The position numbers and the translations under genes are program-made. A DNA stretch of 64,000 bases from Solirubrobacter soli DSM 22325 (GTDB lineage Bacteria > Actinomycetota > Thermoleophilia > Solirubrobacterales > Solirubrobacteraceae), in contig NZ_KE384073.1 in assembly GCF_000423665.1 (NCBI RefSeq), positions 200,144 through 264,143 on the forward strand, read 5' to 3'. How positions within the stretch are numbered: position 1 is the stretch's first letter; each line of letters opens with the position of its first letter. The notes beneath the pieces were generated by a model. The model saw only the letters and a list, made by a program, of their open reading frames with translations. It ran no database searches and was not told the origin of the DNA. Below are positions 26,425 to 33,961 of this stretch, piece by piece.

Positions 26425-27314
26425 GCCTCCGGGATGTCGCGGCCGAAGGTCTCGAGGGTGATGGCCTCGGGGTCCGGGCCGCCACGGTCGTTGGTGTCGA
26501 GACCGTCGATGGCGGTCATCTGGTCGCTCGAGAGCTCGAAGTCGAAGACGTCGATGTTCTCGGCGATGCGTTCGGGCTTGGTGGACTTCGGGATCACGGA
26601 GCGGCCGTGCTGCAGGCCCCAGCGCAGCATCACCTGCGCGGGGGTCTTGCCGTGGGCGCGGGCGATGCCGGTGATGACCGGGTCTTCGAGGGTGCTCGTG
26701 TGTCCGCTGTCGCGGTAGAACGTGATTCCGCCGATGGGGGACCAGGCCTGCGAGAGGATGCCGTGCCGGGCGCCGAAGGCCTCGACCTCGCGCTGGGCGA
26801 AATAGGGGTGCTGCTCGACCTGATTGACGGCGGGGATGACCGAGGCGTGAGCGAGCAGCCGGCTCAGGTGGTCGACCATGAAGTTGCTGACGCCGATCGC
26901 GCGGACCTTGCCGTCGCCCAGCAGCGTCTCGAGGGCCCGGTATGCCTCGAGCGTCCGGTCGAACGCCGACGGCAGCGCCTGGTGGAGGATCAGCAGGTCG
27001 ATCTGCTCGACGCCGAGCTTGGCCGCGCTCTTCTCGAACCCGTGCAGCGTCTCGTCGTAGCCGTAGTCGGAGATCCAGATCTTGGTCTCCAGGAACACGT
27101 CCGCGCGATCGAGACCGGAGGCGCGCACGGCGTCGCCGACCTCGCGCTCGTTGCCGTAGGCCGCGGCCGTGTCGATGAGCCGGTAGCCGCTGCGAAGTGC
27201 CGCCGCGACGGCCGCGGTCGTCTCCTCGGGCGGACTCTGGAAGACGCCGAGGCCGAGGGCGGGCATCGTGACGCCGTTGTTGAGGTGAACCACCTCGGAT
27301 GTGGCAGGGACCAT
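26421..27314 (-). CDS. Aldo-keto reductase (2,5-diketo-D-gluconate reductase-like)
   Basis: 297 residues from ATG 27314 with GAAAGGAAC upstream. The catalytic tetrad is Asp and Tyr in RLIDTAAAYGNE, Lys in ETKIW, and a His in LLILHQALP. Cofactor motifs are GVSNFMVDHL and SVIPKSTKPERIAEN. It belongs to the AKR5-like group. The upstream XRE regulator is 39 bp away and the second reductase overlaps by 4 bp, so the genes are almost certainly one operon. Confidence 0.88.
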   Translation of the reverse strand: MVPATSEVVHLNNGVTMPALGLGVFQSPPEETTAAVAAALRSGYRLIDTAAAYGNEREVGDAVRASGLDRADVFLETKIWISDYGYDETLHGFEKSAAKLGVEQIDLLILHQALPSAFDRTLEAYRALETLLGDGKVRAIGVSNFMVDHLSRLLAHASVIPAVNQVEQHPYFAQREVEAFGARHGILSQAWSPIGGITFYRDSGHTSTLEDPVITGIARAHGKTPAQVMLRWGLQHGRSVIPKSTKPERIAENIDVFDFELSSDQMTAIDGLDTNDRGGPDPEAITLETFGRDIPEA

Positions 27315-27353
27315 CGTTCAGGTTCCTTTCGTGCTTGAAGAGCGAGCGGGCGC

Positions 27354-28220
27354 TCAGGGCTGCGGCGCGGCGCGCTGCGGATCCGGATCGGCGGTCCAGC
27401 TGGCGAGCAGGCTCAGGGCCTGCTCGGAGCGACTCCCGGGCTCGGCGCTGAAGACGCTGATGTTCAGGCCGTCCTCGGCGGCGATGTCCATCACCTCGTA
27501 CGCGAGCTCGAGGTCACCGACGATCGGGTGGTGCAGGCGCTTGACGCCGGTCTGGTGGTAGCGGACGTTGTGCGCGGCCCACCATCTCCGGAAGTGGTCG
27601 CTGCGCGTAGAGAGCTCTCCGACGAGATCGGAGAGTCCGCGGTCATACGGATTACGACCGGCCTCCGAGCGCAGGTGCGCGACGAGGTCCTTGGCCGTCT
27701 TCTCCCAATCGGGGTAGAAGTCCGCGGCGGCCGGATCGAGGAACGTGAACCGGGCGCTGTTGGGAGGTTGCTCGCGACTGTCGAAGACCGGCGCGTAGAG
27801 GGCGCGGCCGAGGTGGTTGGCGGCCAGGTAGTCGACCCGGCTGTTGCGGACGATCGCGGGCGCGGTCATCGAGTCGACGATGCGCTGGACGACCGGCCGC
27901 ATCCGCTGGGTCGCGGGCTTGCGGCGCCGCGGTCCGGCCGGGCCGGCCGCGCGTGCCAGGTCGTAGAGGTGCGCTCGCTCGGCGTCATCGAGCCGCAGCG
28001 CTCGCGCGAGCGCCTCGAGCACGCCGTCCGACACGCCGCTGAGGTTGCCCCGCTCGAGCCGCTTGTAGTAGTCGATGCTCACCCCGGCGAGCGCGGCCAG
28101 CTCCTCCCGCCGCAGCCCCGGAACACGCCGGCCGCTCGTGGACGGCAGCCCCACCTGCTCGGGCGTGATCTTCGCGCGCCGGGTCGTCAGGAACTCGGAG
28201 ATGTCGTTCGCGGAGTCCAC
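27354..28220 (-). CDS. XRE-family regulator with MmyB-like ligand domain
   Basis: About 288 residues from GTG 28220 (VDSANDISEFLTTRRAKI); longer readings run into the divergent gene. The N-terminal helix-turn-helix has VPGLRREELAALAGVSIDYYKRLERG, diagnostic of this actinobacterial family. The C-terminal two thirds form the MmyB-like PAS-type pocket (VDYLAANHLGRALYAP ... RRWWAAHNVRYHQTG). These regulators commonly repress neighbouring reductase or dehydrogenase genes. Here it heads the AKR operon and is divergent from an alcohol dehydrogenase. Confidence 0.88.
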   Translation of the reverse strand: MDSANDISEFLTTRRAKITPEQVGLPSTSGRRVPGLRREELAALAGVSIDYYKRLERGNLSGVSDGVLEALARALRLDDAERAHLYDLARAAGPAGPRRRKPATQRMRPVVQRIVDSMTAPAIVRNSRVDYLAANHLGRALYAPVFDSREQPPNSARFTFLDPAAADFYPDWEKTAKDLVAHLRSEAGRNPYDRGLSDLVGELSTRSDHFRRWWAAHNVRYHQTGVKRLHHPIVGDLELAYEVMDIAAEDGLNISVFSAEPGSRSEQALSLLASWTADPDPQRAAPQP

Positions 28221-28228
28221 GAGACCGA

Positions 28229-28273
28229 CATTACCCCGATCGCGACGGCAGATAGGTGTCCTGTCATTACCCC
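28229..28273. promoter_or_regulatory. Direct repeats CATTACCCC, candidate XRE binding sites
   Basis: Nine-base copies at 28229-28237 and 28265-28273, 36 bp apart, in the 100-bp interval between the XRE regulator and the alcohol dehydrogenase. Their position suits repression of both divergent units. No other repeat in this interval was noticed. Confidence 0.35.
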
Positions 28274-28322
28274 TCTCACAGACCCCTTTTCGCCGGTGGC
28301 GCGGGGTGTTTGAGTGGCGGTC

Positions 28323-29360
28323 ATGCGTGCAGCTCTCTTCGTCGAGCCCGGACGGATCGAGGTCGGCGACCGACCCGATCCCGCGATCGCCGAGCCCACC
28401 GACGCGATCGTCCGCGTCGTGCTGGCCTGCGTCTGCGGCTCGGACCTCTGGTACTACCGCGGCGACTCGCCGTTCGCTCCCGGGCCGATCGGCCACGAGT
28501 TCATCGGCGTCGTCGAGGACGTCGGCGCCGATGTCCGCGACGTCCGTCGCGGCGAGCTCGTCATCGCGCCGTTCGCCTTCAGCGACGGCACGTGCCCGCA
28601 CTGCCGGCACGGCTTGTACTCCGCTTGCCAGGTCGGCGGCTTCTACCCGTCCAACGGGGACGGTGGCCAGGGCGAAGCCGTCCGCGTGCCGTTCGCCGAC
28701 GGCTCGCTGGTGCGCGTTCCCGGCTCCGGGCACTCCGACGCGATGCTCGCGTCGCTGCTGACCTTGTCCGACGTGATGTCGACCGGCCACCACGCCGCGG
28801 TCTGCGCCGACGTCCGCCCGGGTGGCACGGTGGCCGTCGTGGGTGACGGCGCCGTCGGGCTCTCGGGCGTGCTCGCCGCGCGGCGGCTCGGCGCGGAGCG
28901 GATCATCGCGCTCAGCCGGAATCCGGCTCGCCAGGCGCTCGCGCGCGAGTTCGGCGCCACCGACATCGTGTCGCAGCGCGGCGAAACGGCCACAGCCGCG
29001 GTTCTCGAGCTCACCGGCGGCATCGGCGCGGACGCCACGCTGGAGTGCGTCGGCACCGGCCAGGCGATGGAGACCGCGATCGCGATCGCCCGCCCCGGCT
29101 CGATGGTCGGCTACGTCGGCGTCCCCCACGGCGTCGAGCTCCCGCTCGGCGACATGTTCCGCTTCAACAAGGGCGTCCGCGGCGGCTCCGCCCCCGCCCG
29201 CGCCTACATCCCGGAGCTGCTCGACGACGTGCTGGAAGGCCGGATCGACCCCGGCCGCGTCCTGGACCACACCACCGACCTCGACGGCATCGCCGGCGCG
29301 TACGCCGCGATGGACGAACGCCGCGCCATCAAGTCCCTCGTCCGTGTGGGTGTGGCATGA
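28323..29360 (+). CDS. Zinc-dependent alcohol dehydrogenase
   Basis: About 345 residues from ATG 28323 (MRAALFVEPGR); GTG 28314 is possible. Medium-chain dehydrogenase fold: the catalytic zinc site is in CVCGSDLWYY and GPIGHEF, and the structural-zinc lobe is SDGTCPHCRHGLYSAC. The usual first Cys of that lobe is replaced by Asp. The Rossmann motif is VVGDGAVGLSGVLAARRLG. Likely oxidises alcohols or reduces aldehydes with NAD(P). It overlaps the following DUF2255 gene by ATGA. Opposite the AKR operon, so a shared carbonyl-stress role is possible. Confidence 0.9.
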   Translation: MRAALFVEPGRIEVGDRPDPAIAEPTDAIVRVVLACVCGSDLWYYRGDSPFAPGPIGHEFIGVVEDVGADVRDVRRGELVIAPFAFSDGTCPHCRHGLYSACQVGGFYPSNGDGGQGEAVRVPFADGSLVRVPGSGHSDAMLASLLTLSDVMSTGHHAAVCADVRPGGTVAVVGDGAVGLSGVLAARRLGAERIIALSRNPARQALAREFGATDIVSQRGETATAAVLELTGGIGADATLECVGTGQAMETAIAIARPGSMVGYVGVPHGVELPLGDMFRFNKGVRGGSAPARAYIPELLDDVLEGRIDPGRVLDHTTDLDGIAGAYAAMDERRAIKSLVRVGVA

Positions 29361-29728
29361 GCTGGACCGAGGACGAGCTGCGCGCGGTGACCGCCGCCGA
29401 CGAGCTGTCGATCGCTCCCGTCAAGCGCGACGGCGGTCTGCGCGGCTTCACGATCATCTGGGCCGTACGCGAGGGCGATGACGTCTACGTCCGCGCCGCG
29501 TACGGCCCCCGCACGGGCTGGCACCGCGTCGCCCGGGCGGGCGGCGCGGCCCGCGTCCGCGTCGGCGGCCTCGAGCGCGACGTGACCGTCGAGGCCGCCG
29601 ATCCCGCGTCCTACGACGCCGTCGACGCCGCGTACCGCGACAAATACGGTCGCCGCTACGCGAGCATCGTCGACGGCATCACGACCCCCGAGGCCCGCGC
29701 CACGACACTGCGGCTCACGCCGGCCTGA
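29357..29728 (+). CDS. DUF2255 family protein
   Basis: 123 residues from ATG 29357, coupled to the dehydrogenase stop by ATGA. The sequence SWTEDELRAVTAADEL followed by FTIIWAVREGDDVYVRAAYG and GWHRVARAGG is typical of DUF2255, a small split-barrel protein reminiscent of flavin/F420-binding folds. Function unknown. The 3' end overlaps the convergent DUF1989 gene by 14 bp. Confidence 0.8.
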   Translation: MSWTEDELRAVTAADELSIAPVKRDGGLRGFTIIWAVREGDDVYVRAAYGPRTGWHRVARAGGAARVRVGGLERDVTVEAADPASYDAVDAAYRDKYGRRYASIVDGITTPEARATTLRLTPA

Positions 29729-30278
29729 CGGTCACGCCGAGCGGGCGGGCGCCGCCGCCGTTGGCGCCGCTCGCCGAGCAGGCGGAGACCGCCACCAGCA
29801 GCTCGCGCTCGGCCCGCAGCTCGAGCGCGTCGCCGGGGCGGGAGCGCGGGGGAGCGATCGTGAGCCGGCCGTCGGGTCCGACCGACGTGCACATGAAGAC
29901 GTTGAGCGGGATCGTCACCGTCGCGGCGGGGACGCCGAATCGGGCCAGCGCGCCGGTCAGGTTGTCGTAGCAGTTGGGGTGCGGCCCGGTCGCGGCGTAC
30001 TGGCGCTCGAACATCGCCTGGCTGCAGGGCGCGTACAGGAAGTCGTGCGCGCCCACGTCGTCGTGGACGATCGTCGCCAGCCGCCGGCTGCGGGACGAGT
30101 AGAGCTCGGAACCGACGCCGAGCGACAGCGTCCCGCCGTAGTCGAACGTGCGCCCGTTGCTGAGGCCGTCGGTGACGTCCCCGGCGTCGACGAGGAACAC
30201 GTCCGCCACCTGGCTGCCTTCGAGGTCGACGATCCGCACCACGTCCCCGGTCCGCACCCGCCACGCGGCGCCGCTCAT
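29715..30278 (-). CDS. DUF1989 (urea carboxylase-associated) family protein
   Basis: About 187 residues from ATG 30278 with AGGTGA eight bases upstream; GTG 30290 is an alternative. Family features are VRIVDLEGSQVADVF, SNGRTFDYGGTLSLGVGSELYSSRSR, the Cys/His-bearing FLYAPCSQAMFERQY, GPHPNCYDNL and IPLNVFMCTSVG. Related proteins accompany urea carboxylase and act on or bind guanidine/urea-type compounds, but no such genes are adjacent. Stand-alone gene followed by a 3' overlap with DUF2255. Confidence 0.82.
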   Translation of the reverse strand: MSGAAWRVRTGDVVRIVDLEGSQVADVFLVDAGDVTDGLSNGRTFDYGGTLSLGVGSELYSSRSRRLATIVHDDVGAHDFLYAPCSQAMFERQYAATGPHPNCYDNLTGALARFGVPAATVTIPLNVFMCTSVGPDGRLTIAPPRSRPGDALELRAERELLVAVSACSASGANGGGARPLGVTVRPA

Positions 30279-30320
30279 CGCGGCGATCACCTGTGTCGGA
30301 TGCGGCTCGATGCGGGGAGA

Positions 30321-31634
30321 CTAGGCGATCGTGATCGAGCGCACGACCGAGACGCTGTGGGCGGCGTACACCGTGTTGTTGACGATCGCGCGGTCGATGA
30401 CGGAGGCCTCGAGGACGTAGCAGCACGCGGGCACCTTGGCCGCCCACGGGTCGTAGTTGATCGTGATCCCGGCCCCCGGGGCACCGGTGTCCGCGACGTT
30501 GCCGTTGTATGTCTTGGAGAACACCGGGTAGGAGGCATTGCAGCCGCCTCGCAGCGCGATCGACAGCCCGCCGAAGTTCGCGTCCTCGCCGGTGATGGTG
30601 ATCTTGATCGGGCCGCGATCCTCCGTCACCTTCGCCCCGCAGCACGGCAGCGGCTCGCCGGCCTGGGTGACGGTGAACGAGAAGTGGCTCGGGGGCGTGT
30701 TGTCGACGAGGACCGGCACGAGGCCACTCTCGAACTCCACGCCCAACGTGTTGCGGACGGTCAGCTTCAGGTAATACAGACCGTCCGGCGCGGGGGTCGA
30801 CCAGTTGGCCAGATCGGTCCGTTGCTGACGCATGTCGCTGACCAGGAACCAATCGCCGACCGGGCTCCGATGGATGAGGTGGGCCGGGTACTCGGTGTCG
30901 TCGACCGGGTTGAGCATCGGCGTCCACGGACCCGCCGGGCTGGCCGCGTACTCGACCTTGTAGGCCTCGGCGTTGGCGACCCCGAAGATGTCCCCCTCGA
31001 TGTGGGTGAGGCCGCCGAACGGGTGGTGGCCCATCGATCCGGGGCTGTAACTGTCGCCCGGGGTCAGCCCGGTGGGCGAACTCGGCCCAGCACCGTAGCC
31101 GGCCGGGCTGATCTGTTCGGCCGGGATCAACCCGACCTTGGTGATGGTGGGGCGAAAGGGGCAGAGCTTCCGGCACACGCGCCGGCACTTGACGCCACAC
31201 AGCCAGTGACACAGCTGATGCCAGTAGCGCGGGTCGATCTGCGCGCGCTTGAGCAGCTCCTGGAAGCGGTCGGCGTCGACCGCGTCGGCGGCTTCGACCA
31301 GCGCCGCGACGAGCTCGCGATCGGCACTGAGCACCCGCATCGCCAGGGTGAACTCGAGCGCCTCCTTCGGGTCGAACTGCGGCTCGCCCTCGAACGGGCC
31401 GGCGAGCTTGCGACAGATGAACACGCAGTGCTTGGAACAGAACCAGCGGCAGATGTACCGGCAGTGCTGGATCAGCCCCGCACGCGCCAGCTCGCTCTGA
31501 AAGCGCTCCGCGTCCTCGGCGCGGAACGCGTCGAGGGCGTTCAGAAACGCCTTCGGGTCCTCCGCGAGGGTCAGCGCCGCTTGCGCTGCCTCGGCGATCT
31601 CGTCCAGGCGCTCGTCGTTGGACGCGTCGGCCAT
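30321..31634 (-). CDS. Cys-ladder protein: two duplicated helices with Cys every fourth residue, plus Ig-like C-terminus
   Basis: 437 residues, family unknown to me. The N-terminal 160 residues are an internal duplication. Each unit has a charged helix (AEDAERFQSELARAG; DADRFQELLKRAQ), then a helix with five cysteines at i,i+4 spacing: Cys58, 62, 66, 70, 74 and Cys142, 146, 150, 154, 158. Both ladders end CRKL. Such spacing lines one helix face with thiols, as in copper-storage proteins. A Gly/Pro/Ser linker and about 250 residues of Ig-like strands follow, with CC pairs in PCCGAKV and PACCYVL. No Sec signal. Divergent from the zinc-ribbon/PASTA gene. Confidence 0.8.
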   Translation of the reverse strand: MADASNDERLDEIAEAAQAALTLAEDPKAFLNALDAFRAEDAERFQSELARAGLIQHCRYICRWFCSKHCVFICRKLAGPFEGEPQFDPKEALEFTLAMRVLSADRELVAALVEAADAVDADRFQELLKRAQIDPRYWHQLCHWLCGVKCRRVCRKLCPFRPTITKVGLIPAEQISPAGYGAGPSSPTGLTPGDSYSPGSMGHHPFGGLTHIEGDIFGVANAEAYKVEYAASPAGPWTPMLNPVDDTEYPAHLIHRSPVGDWFLVSDMRQQRTDLANWSTPAPDGLYYLKLTVRNTLGVEFESGLVPVLVDNTPPSHFSFTVTQAGEPLPCCGAKVTEDRGPIKITITGEDANFGGLSIALRGGCNASYPVFSKTYNGNVADTGAPGAGITINYDPWAAKVPACCYVLEASVIDRAIVNNTVYAAHSVSVVRSITIA

Positions 31635-31723
31635 GGCCGTCTCTCCTTACTCGAAGTCACCCCCGGTCGAGGGCCGCCGGCACTATCTCCTTTCCCCGCC
31701 GAGACATGTGGATTTCTTTTTCG

Positions 31724-31738
31724 TTTAGGATTCCTAAA
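31724..31738. promoter_or_regulatory. 15-bp perfect inverted repeat between divergent genes
   Basis: TTTAGGA-T-TCCTAAA, in an AT-rich island within the 189-bp gap between the Cys-ladder gene and the zinc-ribbon/PASTA gene. The half-site TTAGG loosely recalls DtxR/IdeR-type metal-regulator boxes. A single T-rich stretch flanks it. Candidate operator serving both directions. Confidence 0.5.
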
Positions 31739-31823
31739 GCATCGCGAATGTCCCGCCGGCGGGAAGAAGCGCCCACGTCCCGGGTTGCGTTGCCGCGCGT
31801 GACGGACGTACGATCGGCACACG

Positions 31824-33959
31824 ATGACCCGCGCCCGTATGGCGTGCCCGGCCTGTGGCTTCGCGGAGGATGCTGGGGAGTACGTCTGCCGCCGATGTGG
31901 CACCTACCTTCGGCGAACGCCCCTTCATGAGTCGCCCGAGCCGCCGCGGGCGGGACGGACGACCCTCCCGGCGGACGCCCGCGCGCGAGACCACGCGATC
32001 GCGATCGCCCTGCGGGAGCTGGACGGGACGTATGAGGCGGTCAAGATCCCGGAGATCAAGACCGACCCGGGCGGCGTGGTGAAGCTCGTCGCCCGTGTCA
32101 CCAACCTCTCGTCGATCGTCGACGGCGTCGTGCTCGAGGTCGAAGGCGTGCCCGCCCCGTGGGCCGAGGTCCGGCCGGGAATGCTGCATCTGCTCCCGTT
32201 CCGGTCGGGCGGGGACGGTCACGAGGCCGAGGCCGAGGTCAGCGTGCATTTCCCCCGCTCACCTGAAGCCGAAGCCCGCTCCTGGCCGATCCGGGTGGTC
32301 GCGCACTCCAGCGTGTACGGCCGGCGCGTCGCATCGGCGGCGGCGATCGTCACGGTCGGCCCGTACGCGATCCTCGGGGTCGAGCTTCGCACCCCGAAAC
32401 TGCGCACCCGCTCCCGCGCACGCACCGAGCTCAAGGTCGTCAACGAGGGCAACGACCGTGCGGAGGTCGAACTCTCGGCGCGCGACGACGCCGGGCGCGT
32501 GGAGTTCCGGCTCGCGCCGGAGCGCCTGCCGGTCGATCCGGACGACGCCGGCTGGGCACGGATCGATGCCAGGGTCCGGCGCAAGTTCCTCGGAAGCGGC
32601 GAGCTGCATCAGTTCCAGGTCGACGCGCGGGCGGCGAACAGCCGCGAGACCGTGTCCACGCGTGGCACCGTCGAGCAGCGCGCCTATCTGCCCAAGTGGG
32701 CGGCGGTGCCCCCGGTGCTCGCCGCCGCGGCCGTGGCGTGGCTGGCGACGCATCACCCGATGCGCACCCCGGACGTGACCGGGCTGACCCCGCGCGCGGC
32801 GAAGATCATGCTCTTCGACAAAGGGCTGCAACCCCGCGAGGACGTGGTCGAGGCCGCCGACCCACGTCACCCGCGGGCCACCGTCCTGCGTCAGATCCCG
32901 TCATCCGGCCAGCCCGTGAAGGAGCACGGCCAGGTGACGATCATGGTCGAGGAGGGGGCGGGCAAGACGGCGGTCCCGCGCCTCACCGGCGCGACCCTCG
33001 ACGCGGCGCGCGGCACGTTGCGCGCCGCCGGGTTCCTGCTCGGCGAGGTGGAGCCGCCCGATGCTCCTCCCGGCGCGACGATCACCGGCCAGCAGCCGGC
33101 CGAGGACGCGCTCGCGGCTCACGGTTCGGCGATCAAGGTGACCGTGGTCCCGCCGAGCAGTGCCGACACCGTCGAGCTCGCCTATGTGAGCAACGGCCGG
33201 GTGCTCATCCAGCAACCTGGAAAGGGTCTGCAAGACACCCACGCGGAAGGCACCGATCCCGCCTGGGACCCCGCGAACGGCGAGCTCGCCTACGTTCGGC
33301 GCGACCAGCACGGGAAGGCATCGATCGTGGCGCTGGATGGACGCCGCCTCACGCGCGGCGACGGCTCGTACACGAGTCCCGCGTTCTCGCCCTCGGGGAA
33401 GCTGCTGGCGGCGATCGACGACGACGGCTCGGGCTACGGCGGTCATCTGTGCCTGGTGCCGCTGCCGGCGACGACGCCGCGTTGCGCGACCGACGCACAA
33501 TGGCGGTACGGGCGGCCGGCGTTCGGTGATGACAGCAGCCTGTACGTCCTGCGCCGCAAGGCGGACACGCGCCGCCTCGGCGGGTGGGATCAGCTGGTCC
33601 GCCTCAAGGCCGACCTCTCGGGCGACTACAAGCTCGACGGCGCCCCGCTCGTCACCGGCGATCTCCTGTCCGTCGCCGTGGCAGCGGACGGCAGGATCGC
33701 CGTGCTGGCGCGTGACACCGGAAAGCGTTACTACCACCTCGAGGTGCTGTCACCGACCGGGGACGAGCAGCAGGTCCAGGCCGGCGGGGAGCCGAGCTGT
33801 GAGGTCGCATGGAGCGGGGAGGACCTCCTGGTGAGCCGGTGGTCGTGCACCAAGGACCACCCACCGGGAGACATCGTGCGGGTGCGTGTGCAGGCGTTGA
33901 ACGGCGCCGCCGACAAGGTCGTCGACGATGGGGAGGATCCGGCGACCGCGCCGGTGTGA
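31824..33959 (+). CDS. Membrane protein: zinc ribbon, Ig-like pair, two PASTA domains, beta-propeller
   Basis: 711 residues from ATG 31824. A zinc ribbon opens it (CPACGFAEDAGEYVCRRCG), then two Ig-like domains resembling COG1470-type membrane proteins. A hydrophobic span follows near residues 293-310 (AAVPPVLAAAAVAWLA). Two PASTA domains come next (TPDVTGLTPRAAKIMLFDKG; AVPRLTGATLDAARGTLRAAG). The last 250 residues are TolB/WD-like propeller strands (AYVSNGRVLIQQ, PAFSPSGKLLAAIDDD). PASTA domains bind peptidoglycan or beta-lactams in kinases; here they are uncoupled from a kinase. Same operon as the FHA-M50 and hydrolase genes. Confidence 0.8.
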   Translation: MTRARMACPACGFAEDAGEYVCRRCGTYLRRTPLHESPEPPRAGRTTLPADARARDHAIAIALRELDGTYEAVKIPEIKTDPGGVVKLVARVTNLSSIVDGVVLEVEGVPAPWAEVRPGMLHLLPFRSGGDGHEAEAEVSVHFPRSPEAEARSWPIRVVAHSSVYGRRVASAAAIVTVGPYAILGVELRTPKLRTRSRARTELKVVNEGNDRAEVELSARDDAGRVEFRLAPERLPVDPDDAGWARIDARVRRKFLGSGELHQFQVDARAANSRETVSTRGTVEQRAYLPKWAAVPPVLAAAAVAWLATHHPMRTPDVTGLTPRAAKIMLFDKGLQPREDVVEAADPRHPRATVLRQIPSSGQPVKEHGQVTIMVEEGAGKTAVPRLTGATLDAARGTLRAAGFLLGEVEPPDAPPGATITGQQPAEDALAAHGSAIKVTVVPPSSADTVELAYVSNGRVLIQQPGKGLQDTHAEGTDPAWDPANGELAYVRRDQHGKASIVALDGRRLTRGDGSYTSPAFSPSGKLLAAIDDDGSGYGGHLCLVPLPATTPRCATDAQWRYGRPAFGDDSSLYVLRRKADTRRLGGWDQLVRLKADLSGDYKLDGAPLVTGDLLSVAVAADGRIAVLARDTGKRYYHLEVLSPTGDEQQVQAGGEPSCEVAWSGEDLLVSRWSCTKDHPPGDIVRVRVQALNGAADKVVDDGEDPATAPV

Positions 33960-33961
33960 CG

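Noticed and set aside
30321..31634. Classical RiPP precursor
   Set aside because: At 437 residues with a large Ig-like part it is too big, and no peptide-modifying enzyme besides the PqqD-like protease is adjacent.
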